Translations under genes and position numbers: made by a program
Shown here: in pieces, positions 26,212 through 34,701 of the stretch
Layout of the letters: every line of letters starts with the position of its first letter
How positions within the stretch are numbered: the stretch's first letter is position 1
Origin: Aquimarina aquimarini
GTDB lineage: Bacteria > Bacteroidota > Bacteroidia > Flavobacteriales > Flavobacteriaceae
Assembly: GCF_900299535.1 (NCBI RefSeq)
Contig: NZ_OMKE01000017.1
Location: 1 to 64,000, forward strand
DNA: 64,000 bases
Direction of reading: 5' to 3'
The notes under the pieces: generated by a model
What the model saw: the letters and a program-made list of their open reading frames with translations, nothing else
Told to the model about the DNA's origin: nothing
Databases searched by the model: none

Positions 26212-26243
26212 TTGATATTTTAGACAAATACTAAATTCATTTG
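26212..26243 (+). promoter_or_regulatory. Candidate promoter TTG-21-TTCATTTG
   Basis: TTG at 26212-26214, then 21 bases, then TTCATTTG, one base off TAnnTTTG. The ATG at 26247 follows within 4 bases, so transcripts would be leaderless or nearly so. Confidence 0.4.
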
Positions 26244-26246
26244 CCT

Positions 26247-27077
26247 ATGCAAATTCATGAAACTGCATTTATTGTATCAACATACAGATCATATCATGAA
26301 GATATAAGTAAGGATATCTATGCCAAATTATGGAACAATTCCAAAACAGAATTATTGATCCCTACTATTCTAACATCTATCTCTAAGGATGAGGCAATAT
26401 TACATAGTCTGAGAAATCGTTTTTTCTACGAACGAATGAACTCATTTTTCACCAAACACAATGGTGGAACATTTATCAATTTTGGAGCTGGTTTTAGTAT
26501 GTACCAATTTCAGATGAACACCTCTGTATCTACTATAGAAATTGATAAACAAGATATTGTTGATTATAAAAAAGAACATGTTGACCGTTGGATCACAGAA
26601 GGTAAATTACCGCATCGAGAAATTACTTATACTGCTCTTGATTTTAATACAAAAACAGCAAAAGAAATCATCACAATACTACAACCTCTGATCAAAAAAA
26701 AACCTGTTTTTATTCTTGTTGAAGGTGTCTTTTTCTTTTTAGACACTTCTACTACAAATAAGCTATTTAATGTTTTTAATGAATTACAAGAGTCTGACGA
26801 TATGGTTGGAAGTGTGTCTTATCTTCCTGAGGTAGAAAATACTGCCGTATACCACCGATTATTACATTATTTTGATAGTCATAACGATACCAATGATACA
26901 TTTAGACATCAAACAATACCTAATCAATACTATCACACTATAGATGGGTATTCTCTAGAGGAACATAAAGATGAATTTGAATTGTCAAAAATATACGCCT
27001 TAGGTCATCATATTACGGATAAGTCTCAAATTCTCAATGAGAATATGTACCTTCTAAAAAAAGAAAATAAAACCTAA
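26247..27077 (+). CDS. SAM-dependent methyltransferase, LCM/PPM family
   Basis: 276 residues from ATG 26247; a TTG two codons earlier is not preferred. Class I methyltransferase fold with the SAM loop INFGAGFSMYQFQM near residue 78, an acidic loop-end TIEIDKQDI, and later VFILVEGVFFFLD, as in the leucine carboxyl methyltransferase/Ppm-type family. Bacterial members methylate small molecules or proteins of unknown identity. It stands alone between divergent and downstream unrelated genes. No terminator was recognised. Confidence 0.8.
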   Translation: MQIHETAFIVSTYRSYHEDISKDIYAKLWNNSKTELLIPTILTSISKDEAILHSLRNRFFYERMNSFFTKHNGGTFINFGAGFSMYQFQMNTSVSTIEIDKQDIVDYKKEHVDRWITEGKLPHREITYTALDFNTKTAKEIITILQPLIKKKPVFILVEGVFFFLDTSTTNKLFNVFNELQESDDMVGSVSYLPEVENTAVYHRLLHYFDSHNDTNDTFRHQTIPNQYYHTIDGYSLEEHKDEFELSKIYALGHHITDKSQILNENMYLLKKENKT

Positions 27078-27393
27078 AAACTGACGCTTTTTTGAGAAAA
27101 CCAGCCATTATAATTTTATTTTTTTACCATTTTACTATCTAAAAATAAAATATACTCACTTAACTGTATGAATTTTCTTTCTCTCTAATTCCCTCCAAAT
27201 CTTACTTTTAACAGTTTTATTATGCATTTTAACATAATCTTACAACCACTACTGTAAGCATAATCCTATAACACTGCAAATCAAATAAATACATTTATTT
27301 TTGTGTCATTTCCAGCACTTCAAACAATAATTTCTTGTTAACTTTACCTAAATTAAATGTTAATTTTTTACAAACTAATCAAAATCACTTATT
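27078..27393 (+). other. Intergenic region before an unknown lipoprotein gene
   Basis: About 315 AT-rich bases. It contains an exact -7 box TATTTTTG at 27296-27303, roughly 90 bases before the next ATG. No hairpin terminator for the upstream methyltransferase gene is visible. Confidence 0.4.
27296..27303 (+). promoter_or_regulatory. -7 box TATTTTTG
   Basis: Exact TAnnTTTG match upstream of the 27394 lipoprotein, implying a leader of about 85 bases. Confidence 0.4.
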
Positions 27394-28533
27394 ATGAAAA
27401 AAATCTACACTTTGAGGTATTTTTTTATGGCTTTTTTATTAATTCTTACATCTTGTAGTAAAGATGAAAATGAAGCTATTGTTGAATCTGAAAAAACTAT
27501 TATTGAACCTGATTTTATTAAAAATGACGGTACAGAGGGTTTAAAAGAAGAAGTATTACAGGAAGAAGAGGCTCCTACACCAACTGAAGTTAATGCAAAA
27601 AGTTATAGACATTATAATTATACATTGCTTAAACCTTCTGATCTCACACAAACAGATGTAGATTCTATTGCCTGTGGTAACATTACAAAAATGCCATTAT
27701 TAGTTGGATCTCGTAAGCAAAAGGTAGGACATGTTACTGTATCTAATGATGGAGAGAACTTATACTTGACTTTTAAGGCAAAAAGACGGAATCTTATGAA
27801 AAAGGTATATCTCTATATTGGTGCAAAAGACAATATTCCTTTCTATTCTAATGGGTTTCCTAATTTACGAAAATTTAACTATAAGGCATTTCCTTATTAT
27901 TATGGGGGCACAAAAGAAGCAACATATATTATTCCTTTATCTTCTATAGATTTAGATTGTTTTGAAATCGTTGCTTATGCCAAAATATATAATAAGGACA
28001 GTAGATGTTTTTACACTTCATTTGCTTATGATCAAGAACGAACTCAACAATACAATTATTACTACGGCTGTATTCATTATGGAACTTGGGTGCGGTCTTT
28101 TGAATATTGCAAACAACAATGTCAGGATCCATGTATTCAGGCATACGGATACCATGAAGAGTGTGGATTATGCGAGAATGATGTTTTTAATACTTTCTTT
28201 GCTTATACTTTTCTAGATAATCGAGGTACAGCAGGAGTTAATGTAGAAATACTTATCAACCCTAATGGTTGTGATATTACCAATAGTCAGGAAGTAGGAC
28301 ACTTAAATATTTCATCAATCAGTGAATCTAAATTAAGAATAGAATATCAACTCAATTCTGGTTATGAAATGTGTGAGTTAAATTTCAATTATGGAATTTC
28401 AAGATTTGATACTCCAAACAATTATTCTCAACAGTTTAGTATGCCTACTACATCTCATGCTTTTGAAATTGAAAAACTTACAGGAGCAAACATTTATGTA
28501 GACAGTAAAGCATTGGTTACACCAGCAAATTAA
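27394..28533 (+). CDS. Unknown surface-type lipoprotein with cysteine cluster
   Basis: 379 residues. Lipobox LTSC (C21) followed by S-K-D-E-N-E, a surface-export-like motif. An acidic Thr/Glu linker reaches about residue 70. The middle is Tyr/Lys-rich and beta-like. Around residues 225-265 lies a cysteine cluster, with C in YYYGC, YCKQQCQDPC and EECGLCEN, spaced like a small disulfide or metal knuckle. The C-terminal 110 residues look like another beta domain. No family is recognised and no function can be offered. It is a single gene with a strong palindromic terminator. Confidence 0.8.
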   Translation: MKKIYTLRYFFMAFLLILTSCSKDENEAIVESEKTIIEPDFIKNDGTEGLKEEVLQEEEAPTPTEVNAKSYRHYNYTLLKPSDLTQTDVDSIACGNITKMPLLVGSRKQKVGHVTVSNDGENLYLTFKAKRRNLMKKVYLYIGAKDNIPFYSNGFPNLRKFNYKAFPYYYGGTKEATYIIPLSSIDLDCFEIVAYAKIYNKDSRCFYTSFAYDQERTQQYNYYYGCIHYGTWVRSFEYCKQQCQDPCIQAYGYHEECGLCENDVFNTFFAYTFLDNRGTAGVNVEILINPNGCDITNSQEVGHLNISSISESKLRIEYQLNSGYEMCELNFNYGISRFDTPNNYSQQFSMPTTSHAFEIEKLTGANIYVDSKALVTPAN

Positions 28534-28560
28534 AAAGATAAAATAAAACTTATAAAAACT

Positions 28561-28594
28561 AAAAAGCTGGATTGCTATAGCAATCCAGCTTTTT
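28561..28594. terminator. Bidirectional intrinsic terminator, 34-base palindrome
   Basis: Perfect palindrome with arms AAAAAGCTGGATTGCTA / TAGCAATCCAGCTTTTT, between the convergent lipoprotein and sulP genes. Confidence 0.85.
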
Positions 28595-28612
28595 ATATAA
28601 ATACAATTATGT

Positions 28613-30244
28613 TTATTTCAATGCTTTTGCCATCACATGATACCTTGGATCATCAATATCATGCTCTATTACACTAGCTAATTTTGGCGAGGCTTTGATC
28701 ATTAATGCTTGACACTCATCGCTAAGGTGTTTTATCTTAATTTTTTTTCCAGCATCTTGATATTTTCCTACCAAAGCAAATATTGCTTCTAATGCAGAAT
28801 GATCAGATACTCGGGATTCCATAAAATCAATTTCAACAAATTCAGGGTCATTTTTAACATCAAACTTGTTATTAAAATCTTGTATGGATCCAAAAAACAA
28901 TGGACCCCAGATTTCATATACCTTGGTACCGTCTTCTTTTATGTGTTTACGAGCACGAATTCGTTTTGCATTTTCCCAAGCAAAAACCAATGCCGAAATT
29001 ATAACTCCTACAAAAACAGCAATTGCCAAATCATAAATAACCGTTACTGCAGAAACAATAATCAATACAGCCGCATCTGCCTTAGGTATTTTTCTAAGGA
29101 TACGAAAACTAGACCATGCAAATGTTTCTATAACCATCATAACCATTACTCCTACCAATGCAGCAATAGGAACTTGCTCTATATATTGATCTGCAAACAA
29201 TAAAAATGTTAGTAATGTCAATGCCATCATTACACCAGATAACCTCCCTCTACCGCCTGCATTAATATTTATTACAGTTTGTCCTATCATACCACATCCT
29301 CCTGTACCTCCAAACAATCCACTCAAAATATTTCCAGCTCCCTGAGCTACACATTCACGATTACCATTACCTCTAGTTTCTGTAAGTTCATCTACCAAAT
29401 TCATAGTCATCAGTGATTCAATTAACCCCACTGAGGCCGCCAAAAAAGCGTATGGCAAAATAAAAGTAAGTGTATCTACCGTAAAAGGCATATACTGCCA
29501 AAATTCCATGTTTGGTGTTGGGAACTCACCAGATAATCCAGCTCCCCCACCTTCTCTAATATAAGACCCAACAGTACTCACCTTGAATTTACCCAAAATA
29601 ACAACAGTTGATGTTACTAATATTGCGGTTAATGCAGCGGGTATTTTGGTTGTTATTTTTGGTAATAACCAAACGATCCCCATCGTGAGTAAAACAAAAC
29701 CGACTGTGGTATACAACTCAGTCCCTTCCATAGGTATATTTATATATTTTTTTACTCCGTCAATACCTATTTCTAATTTTTTATGAGAAAACATTTTTAC
29801 CTGTGCGATAAAAATCACAATAGCAAGACCATTTACAAATCCCATCATAACAGAATGTGGTATCAAACGTACAAAACGTCCTAACTTTAATACTCCAGCT
29901 CCTACTTGTATAATCCCCATTAGTATTACTGTTCCTAACAGATAATAATACCCCATGTTTTCTACAGGAACATCAAAAGCCATTCCTTTAGCATGTCCTT
30001 CTGATATCATATGTACAAAAATAACTGCTACTGCACCTGCTGCCCCAGATATTAGTCCTGGTCTACCTCCAAAAATTGCTGTTATCAATCCTATAATAAA
30101 GGCTCCTGATAATGCCACCAAAGGGTCTATCTGAGCTACAAAGGCAAAAGCCACTACTTCTGGTATCATAGCCAATGACACCGTAATTCCAGCCAATACA
30201 TCATCTTTAGCATTCGGAATAATTTTTCTTACAAACTCAGTCAT
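28613..30244 (-). CDS. SulP family inorganic anion transporter
   Basis: 543 residues. The N-terminal membrane domain has the SulP features DVLAGITVSLAMIPEVVAFA at the first span and GGTGGCGMIGQTVININAGG in the middle. A C-terminal STAS domain follows from about residue 430 (IWGPLFFGSIQDF..., EIDFMESRVSDHSALEAI). SulP proteins carry sulfate, bicarbonate or other anions through the inner membrane; the STAS domain is regulatory. Which anion is carried is not predictable. Single gene with the best-formed promoter in the window. Confidence 0.94.
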   Translation of the reverse strand: MTEFVRKIIPNAKDDVLAGITVSLAMIPEVVAFAFVAQIDPLVALSGAFIIGLITAIFGGRPGLISGAAGAVAVIFVHMISEGHAKGMAFDVPVENMGYYYLLGTVILMGIIQVGAGVLKLGRFVRLIPHSVMMGFVNGLAIVIFIAQVKMFSHKKLEIGIDGVKKYINIPMEGTELYTTVGFVLLTMGIVWLLPKITTKIPAALTAILVTSTVVILGKFKVSTVGSYIREGGGAGLSGEFPTPNMEFWQYMPFTVDTLTFILPYAFLAASVGLIESLMTMNLVDELTETRGNGNRECVAQGAGNILSGLFGGTGGCGMIGQTVININAGGRGRLSGVMMALTLLTFLLFADQYIEQVPIAALVGVMVMMVIETFAWSSFRILRKIPKADAAVLIIVSAVTVIYDLAIAVFVGVIISALVFAWENAKRIRARKHIKEDGTKVYEIWGPLFFGSIQDFNNKFDVKNDPEFVEIDFMESRVSDHSALEAIFALVGKYQDAGKKIKIKHLSDECQALMIKASPKLASVIEHDIDDPRYHVMAKALK

Positions 30245-30264
30245 AATTGTGATATTTGAGGGTG

Positions 30265-30294
30265 CAAAAGTACAGTTATTTTATGGGTTGGCAA
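30265..30294 (-). promoter_or_regulatory. Promoter TTG-19-TACTTTTG for the SulP gene
   Basis: On the minus strand, TTG (30292-30294) and TACTTTTG (30265-30272) are separated by exactly 19 bases, the Bacteroidota -33/-7 arrangement. Leader to the ATG is about 16 bases. Confidence 0.75.
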
Positions 30295-30402
30295 GTAAAA
30301 TCAATTTCTTATGCCGTATATCACAAAATTGTACTAAATGATTCTAGAGAATTTTAAAACTTGAAAACTTTAGTATATTTAACTTTTTTATATACTATTC
30401 TG

Positions 30403-32148
30403 ATGCAAAAAGTCCTTCTATTTTTCAGCTTTCTAAGTATTATCTCCTGTAATACTTCTGATACAGAAAAATCTCAAAAAATTGACTTCACCACATTATT
30501 TGAAACAAGTAAAGGTACAGAAACCCCTACATACAATGAGGTAATCTCCTATTACAAACAACTATCTGATACATACCCTACTATCCATATTCAAGAAATA
30601 GGGACAACAGATAGTGGCTACCCTTTACATATCGTTACCCTAAACCCTGAGGCTATATTTGATTTTGAGACGATAAGAAAATCTAAACGTATTCTTTTTA
30701 TTAATAATGGAATTCACCCTGGAGAGAGTGATGGTATTGATGCAACTATGTTATTATATAGAGATATCGCCCAAGGTAAAATCAAACCTCCCTCTGCTAC
30801 CGTTCTGGTTACCATCCCTATATACAATATAGGAGGGGCATTGAATAGAAATTCTGGTACACGAACTAATCAAAATGGTCCAAAAGAATACGGTTTTAGA
30901 GGTAATTCTCGCAATTATGACTTAAATCGTGACTTTATAAAAAGTGACACAAAGAATGCTCTATCCTTTGCTAAAATCTTTCATTTTGTACAACCTGATG
31001 TATTTATTGATAATCATGTTAGTAATGGCGCTGATTACCAATACACCTTAACTCATCTATTTACACAACATAATAAACTTGGTGGTGAACTAGGTAGTTA
31101 TTTACATAAAGAAATGCACCCACAACTAGAAACTTTGCTCAAAGCAAAAGAATGGGATATCACTCCTTATGTAAATGTATGGGGAACTACTCCTGAAAAA
31201 GGGTGGACTCAATTTATGGATTCTCCCAGATATTCTACAGGATACACAACATTATGGAACACACTGGGGATGATGATTGAAACTCATATGTTAAAACCCT
31301 ACAAACAAAGAGTTGAAGGTACCTATGAAATCATAAAATCAATGATTGATATTATAGAAAAAGATGGTGAAAAAATACGATTACTGCGAAATGAAAAATT
31401 CGCTAAACAACCTACACATAAAAAATATCCTATACACTGGAAAGTAGACACTACACAAGTTACAAAATTTGATTTCAAAGGGTATGAAGGAGAATTTATA
31501 GACAGTAAGATAACCAAAGCAAAACGCTTGAAATACGATCAAAACAAACCTTATAATAAAAGGGTTGTTTATAAAAATTATTTTATCCCTACGACAGAAG
31601 TCACTATCCCAAAATCCTATGTTATTCCTCAAGGTTGGTGGAATGTCATTCAATTATTAGAAGCAAACAAAGTGATTTTTGATGTCCTAAAAAAGGATAC
31701 TATCATTACTGCAGAGGTATATCATATAAAAGAGTACACAACAAGAAAAACACCTTATGAGGGGCATTATTTGCATAATCAGGTATCTGTGAGTTCAAAT
31801 ACTGAAAAGGTTTCTTTGACAAAAGGAGATATTATAGTTGATACTGATCAAAAAGCATTTAGATATCTTATAGAAACTCTAGAACCCCAAGCTCCGGATT
31901 CTTTTTTTGCATGGAACTTTTTTGATACAATCTTACAACAAAAAGAAGGGTTTTCTCCTTATGTCTGGGAGGATAAAGCAACTGATTTATTAAAAAACAA
32001 CACAGAACTACAAATTAGGTTTGAGCATAAGAAAAAAGACACTGCTTTTGCCAATAACTGGTATGCTCAGCTTGCTTGGTTACATAAACAATCTAAGAAC
32101 TATGAGAAAGCCCATATGAGATATCCCATCTATCGAATTCTAAAATAA
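30403..32148 (+). CDS. M14 family zinc carboxypeptidase lipoprotein
   Basis: 581 residues from ATG 30403; a TTG start at 30361 would add 14 residues ahead of the signal peptide and is not preferred. Lipobox SIISC (C16). The M14 zinc ligands are visible: HPGE (H105, E108) and DNHVSNG (H205), with the catalytic glutamate in MIETHML (E293). The remaining 280 residues form a C-terminal region without recognised domain. It probably removes C-terminal residues from peptides or peptidoglycan fragments outside the inner membrane. Convergent with the GH18-like gene only 14 bases away. Confidence 0.88.
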   Translation: MQKVLLFFSFLSIISCNTSDTEKSQKIDFTTLFETSKGTETPTYNEVISYYKQLSDTYPTIHIQEIGTTDSGYPLHIVTLNPEAIFDFETIRKSKRILFINNGIHPGESDGIDATMLLYRDIAQGKIKPPSATVLVTIPIYNIGGALNRNSGTRTNQNGPKEYGFRGNSRNYDLNRDFIKSDTKNALSFAKIFHFVQPDVFIDNHVSNGADYQYTLTHLFTQHNKLGGELGSYLHKEMHPQLETLLKAKEWDITPYVNVWGTTPEKGWTQFMDSPRYSTGYTTLWNTLGMMIETHMLKPYKQRVEGTYEIIKSMIDIIEKDGEKIRLLRNEKFAKQPTHKKYPIHWKVDTTQVTKFDFKGYEGEFIDSKITKAKRLKYDQNKPYNKRVVYKNYFIPTTEVTIPKSYVIPQGWWNVIQLLEANKVIFDVLKKDTIITAEVYHIKEYTTRKTPYEGHYLHNQVSVSSNTEKVSLTKGDIIVDTDQKAFRYLIETLEPQAPDSFFAWNFFDTILQQKEGFSPYVWEDKATDLLKNNTELQIRFEHKKKDTAFANNWYAQLAWLHKQSKNYEKAHMRYPIYRILK

Positions 32149-32162
32149 TCGTTTGTCATAAA

Positions 32163-33395
32163 TTACTTTTCCTGTCCAAATTTATCCGCCAAGAGCTCCC
32201 ATAGGTCAGTATCTCCATGATCATATCCTAAAGCCCATATACCTACTCCTGATAGTTTTTTTTCTTTGATCCAATCATATTTTAAAGATAATGACAAACT
32301 ATCATCAAACCAAAGTTGTTTTATCACTCCCTTTTCTTTATATATACCATATCGTGTAGAGCTTACAGTATCAAAACTTATTTTATACTTTTTTGTATCC
32401 AGCAATTCTTGAGTTGTACTATACATATCATGAGAAATAAATTTTTTGGCTTTACTAGGTACAGAAGTACCTTCGGTTATCCATGCATCTCCATAATAAG
32501 GCAATCCAACAATAAGCTTACTTGGGCTTATTCCTTCTTTAAGGTAATAATCTACCGAGGATTCTATACTGTGCTCCCCCCATATTGAACTACTTCTCAA
32601 CGGAGATACTGGCCCTGCATGTTTACTAAATGCTCCATAATAATCATACGCCATAAGGGTATAAAAATCTATCGAAGTATCAATAGCTTTTATATCAAAT
32701 ATATTATGATAATCTACTGCATATAATGCTAATGAAACCATATACTTAGGGTTTTCCTTATGTAGATGATTTGACAACTTGACTACAAAATCACTAAACT
32801 CCTTTTTATATTTAGACGACACACCTTCAAAATCAATATTGATTCCATCTGCTTTTCTTAGCGCCAATAATATTGCTAAACTATCTGCTAATGTATTTTG
32901 AGCTTTTTGATTTTTTAAAAAGATGGCATTTTTTTTCTCCCCAAAACTAGATACAGTAAGAAACACTTTGCATTTATTAACCTTTGCACTATCAACCAAA
33001 GCGGTCGTTTTCCATTGATGAATATTATCGTATCCTCCCGTTTGCTCATTAACCATGTACGAAAAATATGAAATCCCCCATAACAAAGAAAAGTCGTAAC
33101 TCTTATATGCTGATCCTTTTGAGAAAACATGCCACCCAAATGTTCTATAATCTTTATGAACAGCATATCGAGTTACAGATTTGGTATGCTGAGTAAGGTG
33201 GTTCAGGCTATCCCACTGCTCTTCTGTAGTAAAATCATATTCTTTAAATTGTTTGTAATGTGAATGATTTGGGCCTATATAAGTGCCAGAAGAGTTATAA
33301 TACTTTAACACATCTTTTTCTTCACCTTCTTTTCTATTACAAGCAATTGTAAAAAAAAGAGTCACTAAAAGAATAACAAATATCTTAACTTTCAT
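32163..33395 (-). CDS. GH18-like lipoprotein
   Basis: 410 residues. Lipobox FTIAC (C19). The GH18 motif DxxDxDxE appears as DGINIDFE: D183, D188 and the catalytic acid E190 are kept, but the middle Asp is N186. Flanking blocks fit the fold: FLTVSSFG before it, LMAYDYYG and LIVGLPYYG after it, and the C-terminal GVGIWALGYD. It may cleave chitin-like or peptidoglycan-related N-acetylglucosamine polymers (or be an endo-beta-N-acetylglucosaminidase); the D-to-N change may alter activity. Single gene. Confidence 0.85.
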   Translation of the reverse strand: MKVKIFVILLVTLFFTIACNRKEGEEKDVLKYYNSSGTYIGPNHSHYKQFKEYDFTTEEQWDSLNHLTQHTKSVTRYAVHKDYRTFGWHVFSKGSAYKSYDFSLLWGISYFSYMVNEQTGGYDNIHQWKTTALVDSAKVNKCKVFLTVSSFGEKKNAIFLKNQKAQNTLADSLAILLALRKADGINIDFEGVSSKYKKEFSDFVVKLSNHLHKENPKYMVSLALYAVDYHNIFDIKAIDTSIDFYTLMAYDYYGAFSKHAGPVSPLRSSSIWGEHSIESSVDYYLKEGISPSKLIVGLPYYGDAWITEGTSVPSKAKKFISHDMYSTTQELLDTKKYKISFDTVSSTRYGIYKEKGVIKQLWFDDSLSLSLKYDWIKEKKLSGVGIWALGYDHGDTDLWELLADKFGQEK

Positions 33396-33448
33396 TTTTT
33401 TAGCATATCAAATTGATAACACAATTTTCACCAGAGTTCATAGAGTTT

Positions 33449-33494
33449 CTTGATAAAGAAAAGAGAGGCTTCACCTCCTCTTTTCTTTATCAAG
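33449..33494. repeat. Inverted repeat downstream of the BON-LysM gene
   Basis: Seventeen-base-pair stem (arm CTTGATAAAGAAAAGAG) plus a bulged extension and a short loop. On the minus strand, the direction of both flanking genes, it lacks a T-tract, so it is not a standard terminator; an RNA-protective or attenuating hairpin is possible. Confidence 0.5.
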
Positions 33495-33529
33495 TGAACT
33501 GTTTTTTTGATCGTATATAATTTCTTGTA

Positions 33530-33991
33530 TTACAACACAGGGATACGTAAGGTCTGTCCTGGATAAATCTTATCAGGATGTTCTAGCATTGGAGTATTCG
33601 CTTCAAAAATCACATTGTACTTCATAGCATCCCCATATACTTCTTTAGAAATTTTAGAAAGCGTATCTCCACTTTTCACCACATGAAAAGTAGCTTCTGG
33701 TTCTGGGTTGGTTACCGTAATATTATCCTCTACACATCCAACACAATCTATATTACCCATTGCCAAAATGATTTTTTCTCTATCTGCATTGGTGACAGTC
33801 TGCCCTGATACCGTTACCATCTCTGAAACAGAAACATCAAGACCTGACACAGGTATGCCTAAACGATCTATTTCTGCTTTTAATAATTCTGTTTTAGTTT
33901 TTGGTGTGACAACTACTTCTTCTTTGACTGTTTCATCTTTACTGCCAAATATTTTTTTTCCAGCTCCTTTAATAAATGAAAATAAACCCAT
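33530..33991 (-). CDS. BON-LysM domain protein
   Basis: 153 residues with no obvious signal peptide. A BON domain covers about residues 35-95 (KAEIDRLGIP..., VTVSGQTVTNADREKIILAMG). A C-terminal LysM domain covers about 103-152 (FHVVKSGDTLSKISKEVYGD, ending HPDKIYPGQTLRIPVL). This is the YgaU/LysM-BON architecture that binds envelope components and K+ in E. coli (Kbp); the cellular role here is inferred from architecture only. Single gene. Confidence 0.9.
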   Translation of the reverse strand: MGLFSFIKGAGKKIFGSKDETVKEEVVVTPKTKTELLKAEIDRLGIPVSGLDVSVSEMVTVSGQTVTNADREKIILAMGNIDCVGCVEDNITVTNPEPEATFHVVKSGDTLSKISKEVYGDAMKYNVIFEANTPMLEHPDKIYPGQTLRIPVL

Positions 33992-34084
33992 AATATTAGT
34001 TTGTTTTAGTTAGTAATTCATAAAATTGCTTATCTCCTTATTATTTGGACACAAGTATATTTTTATAAATTTAATAAAATAACG

Positions 34085-34693
34085 CTATGATAAATAATCA
34101 TGCGAAAACAATAATTTAATATTAGCATAAGAATCCTGTAGAGCTTTCTTAGCTTTTTTAGTGTTTTTCCATTTTACTTTTGTAATCCCTTCTTCTTTTT
34201 GCGGTACTAATTCTCCTTCATAATCTGTTTTCATTTCAAACCAATACGTTACTTTTAATCGAAACTCCCCGTTTCTTTTAAAAACATGAAAACTTCGGTA
34301 TAAAAACTTGGTAATCTCTAACCCCATCACTCCTGTTTCTTCTTCTACCTCACGTATTGCAGCTGTCTCCGTATCTTCTTTCTTCTCTACCTTTCCTTTA
34401 GGTAAATCCCATTTCCCGTTACGTTTGATGAATAGGATTTCTTTTTGAGCATTATACACTTTGCCCCCACCTGCTACAACCACAGGAAGTTTGGTATAAA
34501 GATGTTCTATCAACCTATCTTCCTTCTTATGATACAGATGATATCTTGCTTCTTCATGCATTGCTTCTTTATTCAAGATATCTCTTATAATTGTAGAAAA
34601 ATCTGCTTCTTTAATAGGAATCGTTTGATAATCCTCTATAGACTTTTTTGTAGATAGAATAATAGGAGTATTATTCACAAAAACTTTATACAT
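34085..34693 (-). CDS. Nudix hydrolase
   Basis: 202 residues from ATG 34693; a TTG two codons earlier is not preferred. The Nudix box runs from about residue 100 to 122 with G100, E107 and REVEEETG (114-121), so the GX5EX7REUXEEXGU signature is intact. It hydrolyses a nucleoside diphosphate derivative of unknown identity. The N-terminal 70 residues before the fold are an extension found in the Bacteroidota group of these proteins. Its start codon is only 8 bases from that of pyrE on the opposite strand. Confidence 0.9.
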   Translation of the reverse strand: MYKVFVNNTPIILSTKKSIEDYQTIPIKEADFSTIIRDILNKEAMHEEARYHLYHKKEDRLIEHLYTKLPVVVAGGGKVYNAQKEILFIKRNGKWDLPKGKVEKKEDTETAAIREVEEETGVMGLEITKFLYRSFHVFKRNGEFRLKVTYWFEMKTDYEGELVPQKEEGITKVKWKNTKKAKKALQDSYANIKLLFSHDYLS

Positions 34694-34696
34694 TTG
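34689..34696 (+). promoter_or_regulatory. -7 box TACATTTG for pyrE, overlapping the Nudix start codon
   Basis: Exact TAnnTTTG match that includes the Nudix start codon (34691-34693) on the other strand. Only 5 bases separate it from the pyrE ATG at 34702, so the transcript would be leaderless. Confidence 0.5.
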
Positions 34697-34701
34697 CAAC
34701 T

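Noticed and set aside
6859-33395. Polysaccharide utilization locus formed by the GH99-, GH18- and CE4-like genes
   Set aside because: The genes are scattered, lie on both strands with separate terminators, and no SusC/SusD pair or local regulator is present.
33449-33494. Intrinsic terminator of the BON-LysM gene
   Set aside because: The hairpin is good, but the minus strand, in which transcription runs, has no T-tract after it; kept only as an inverted repeat.
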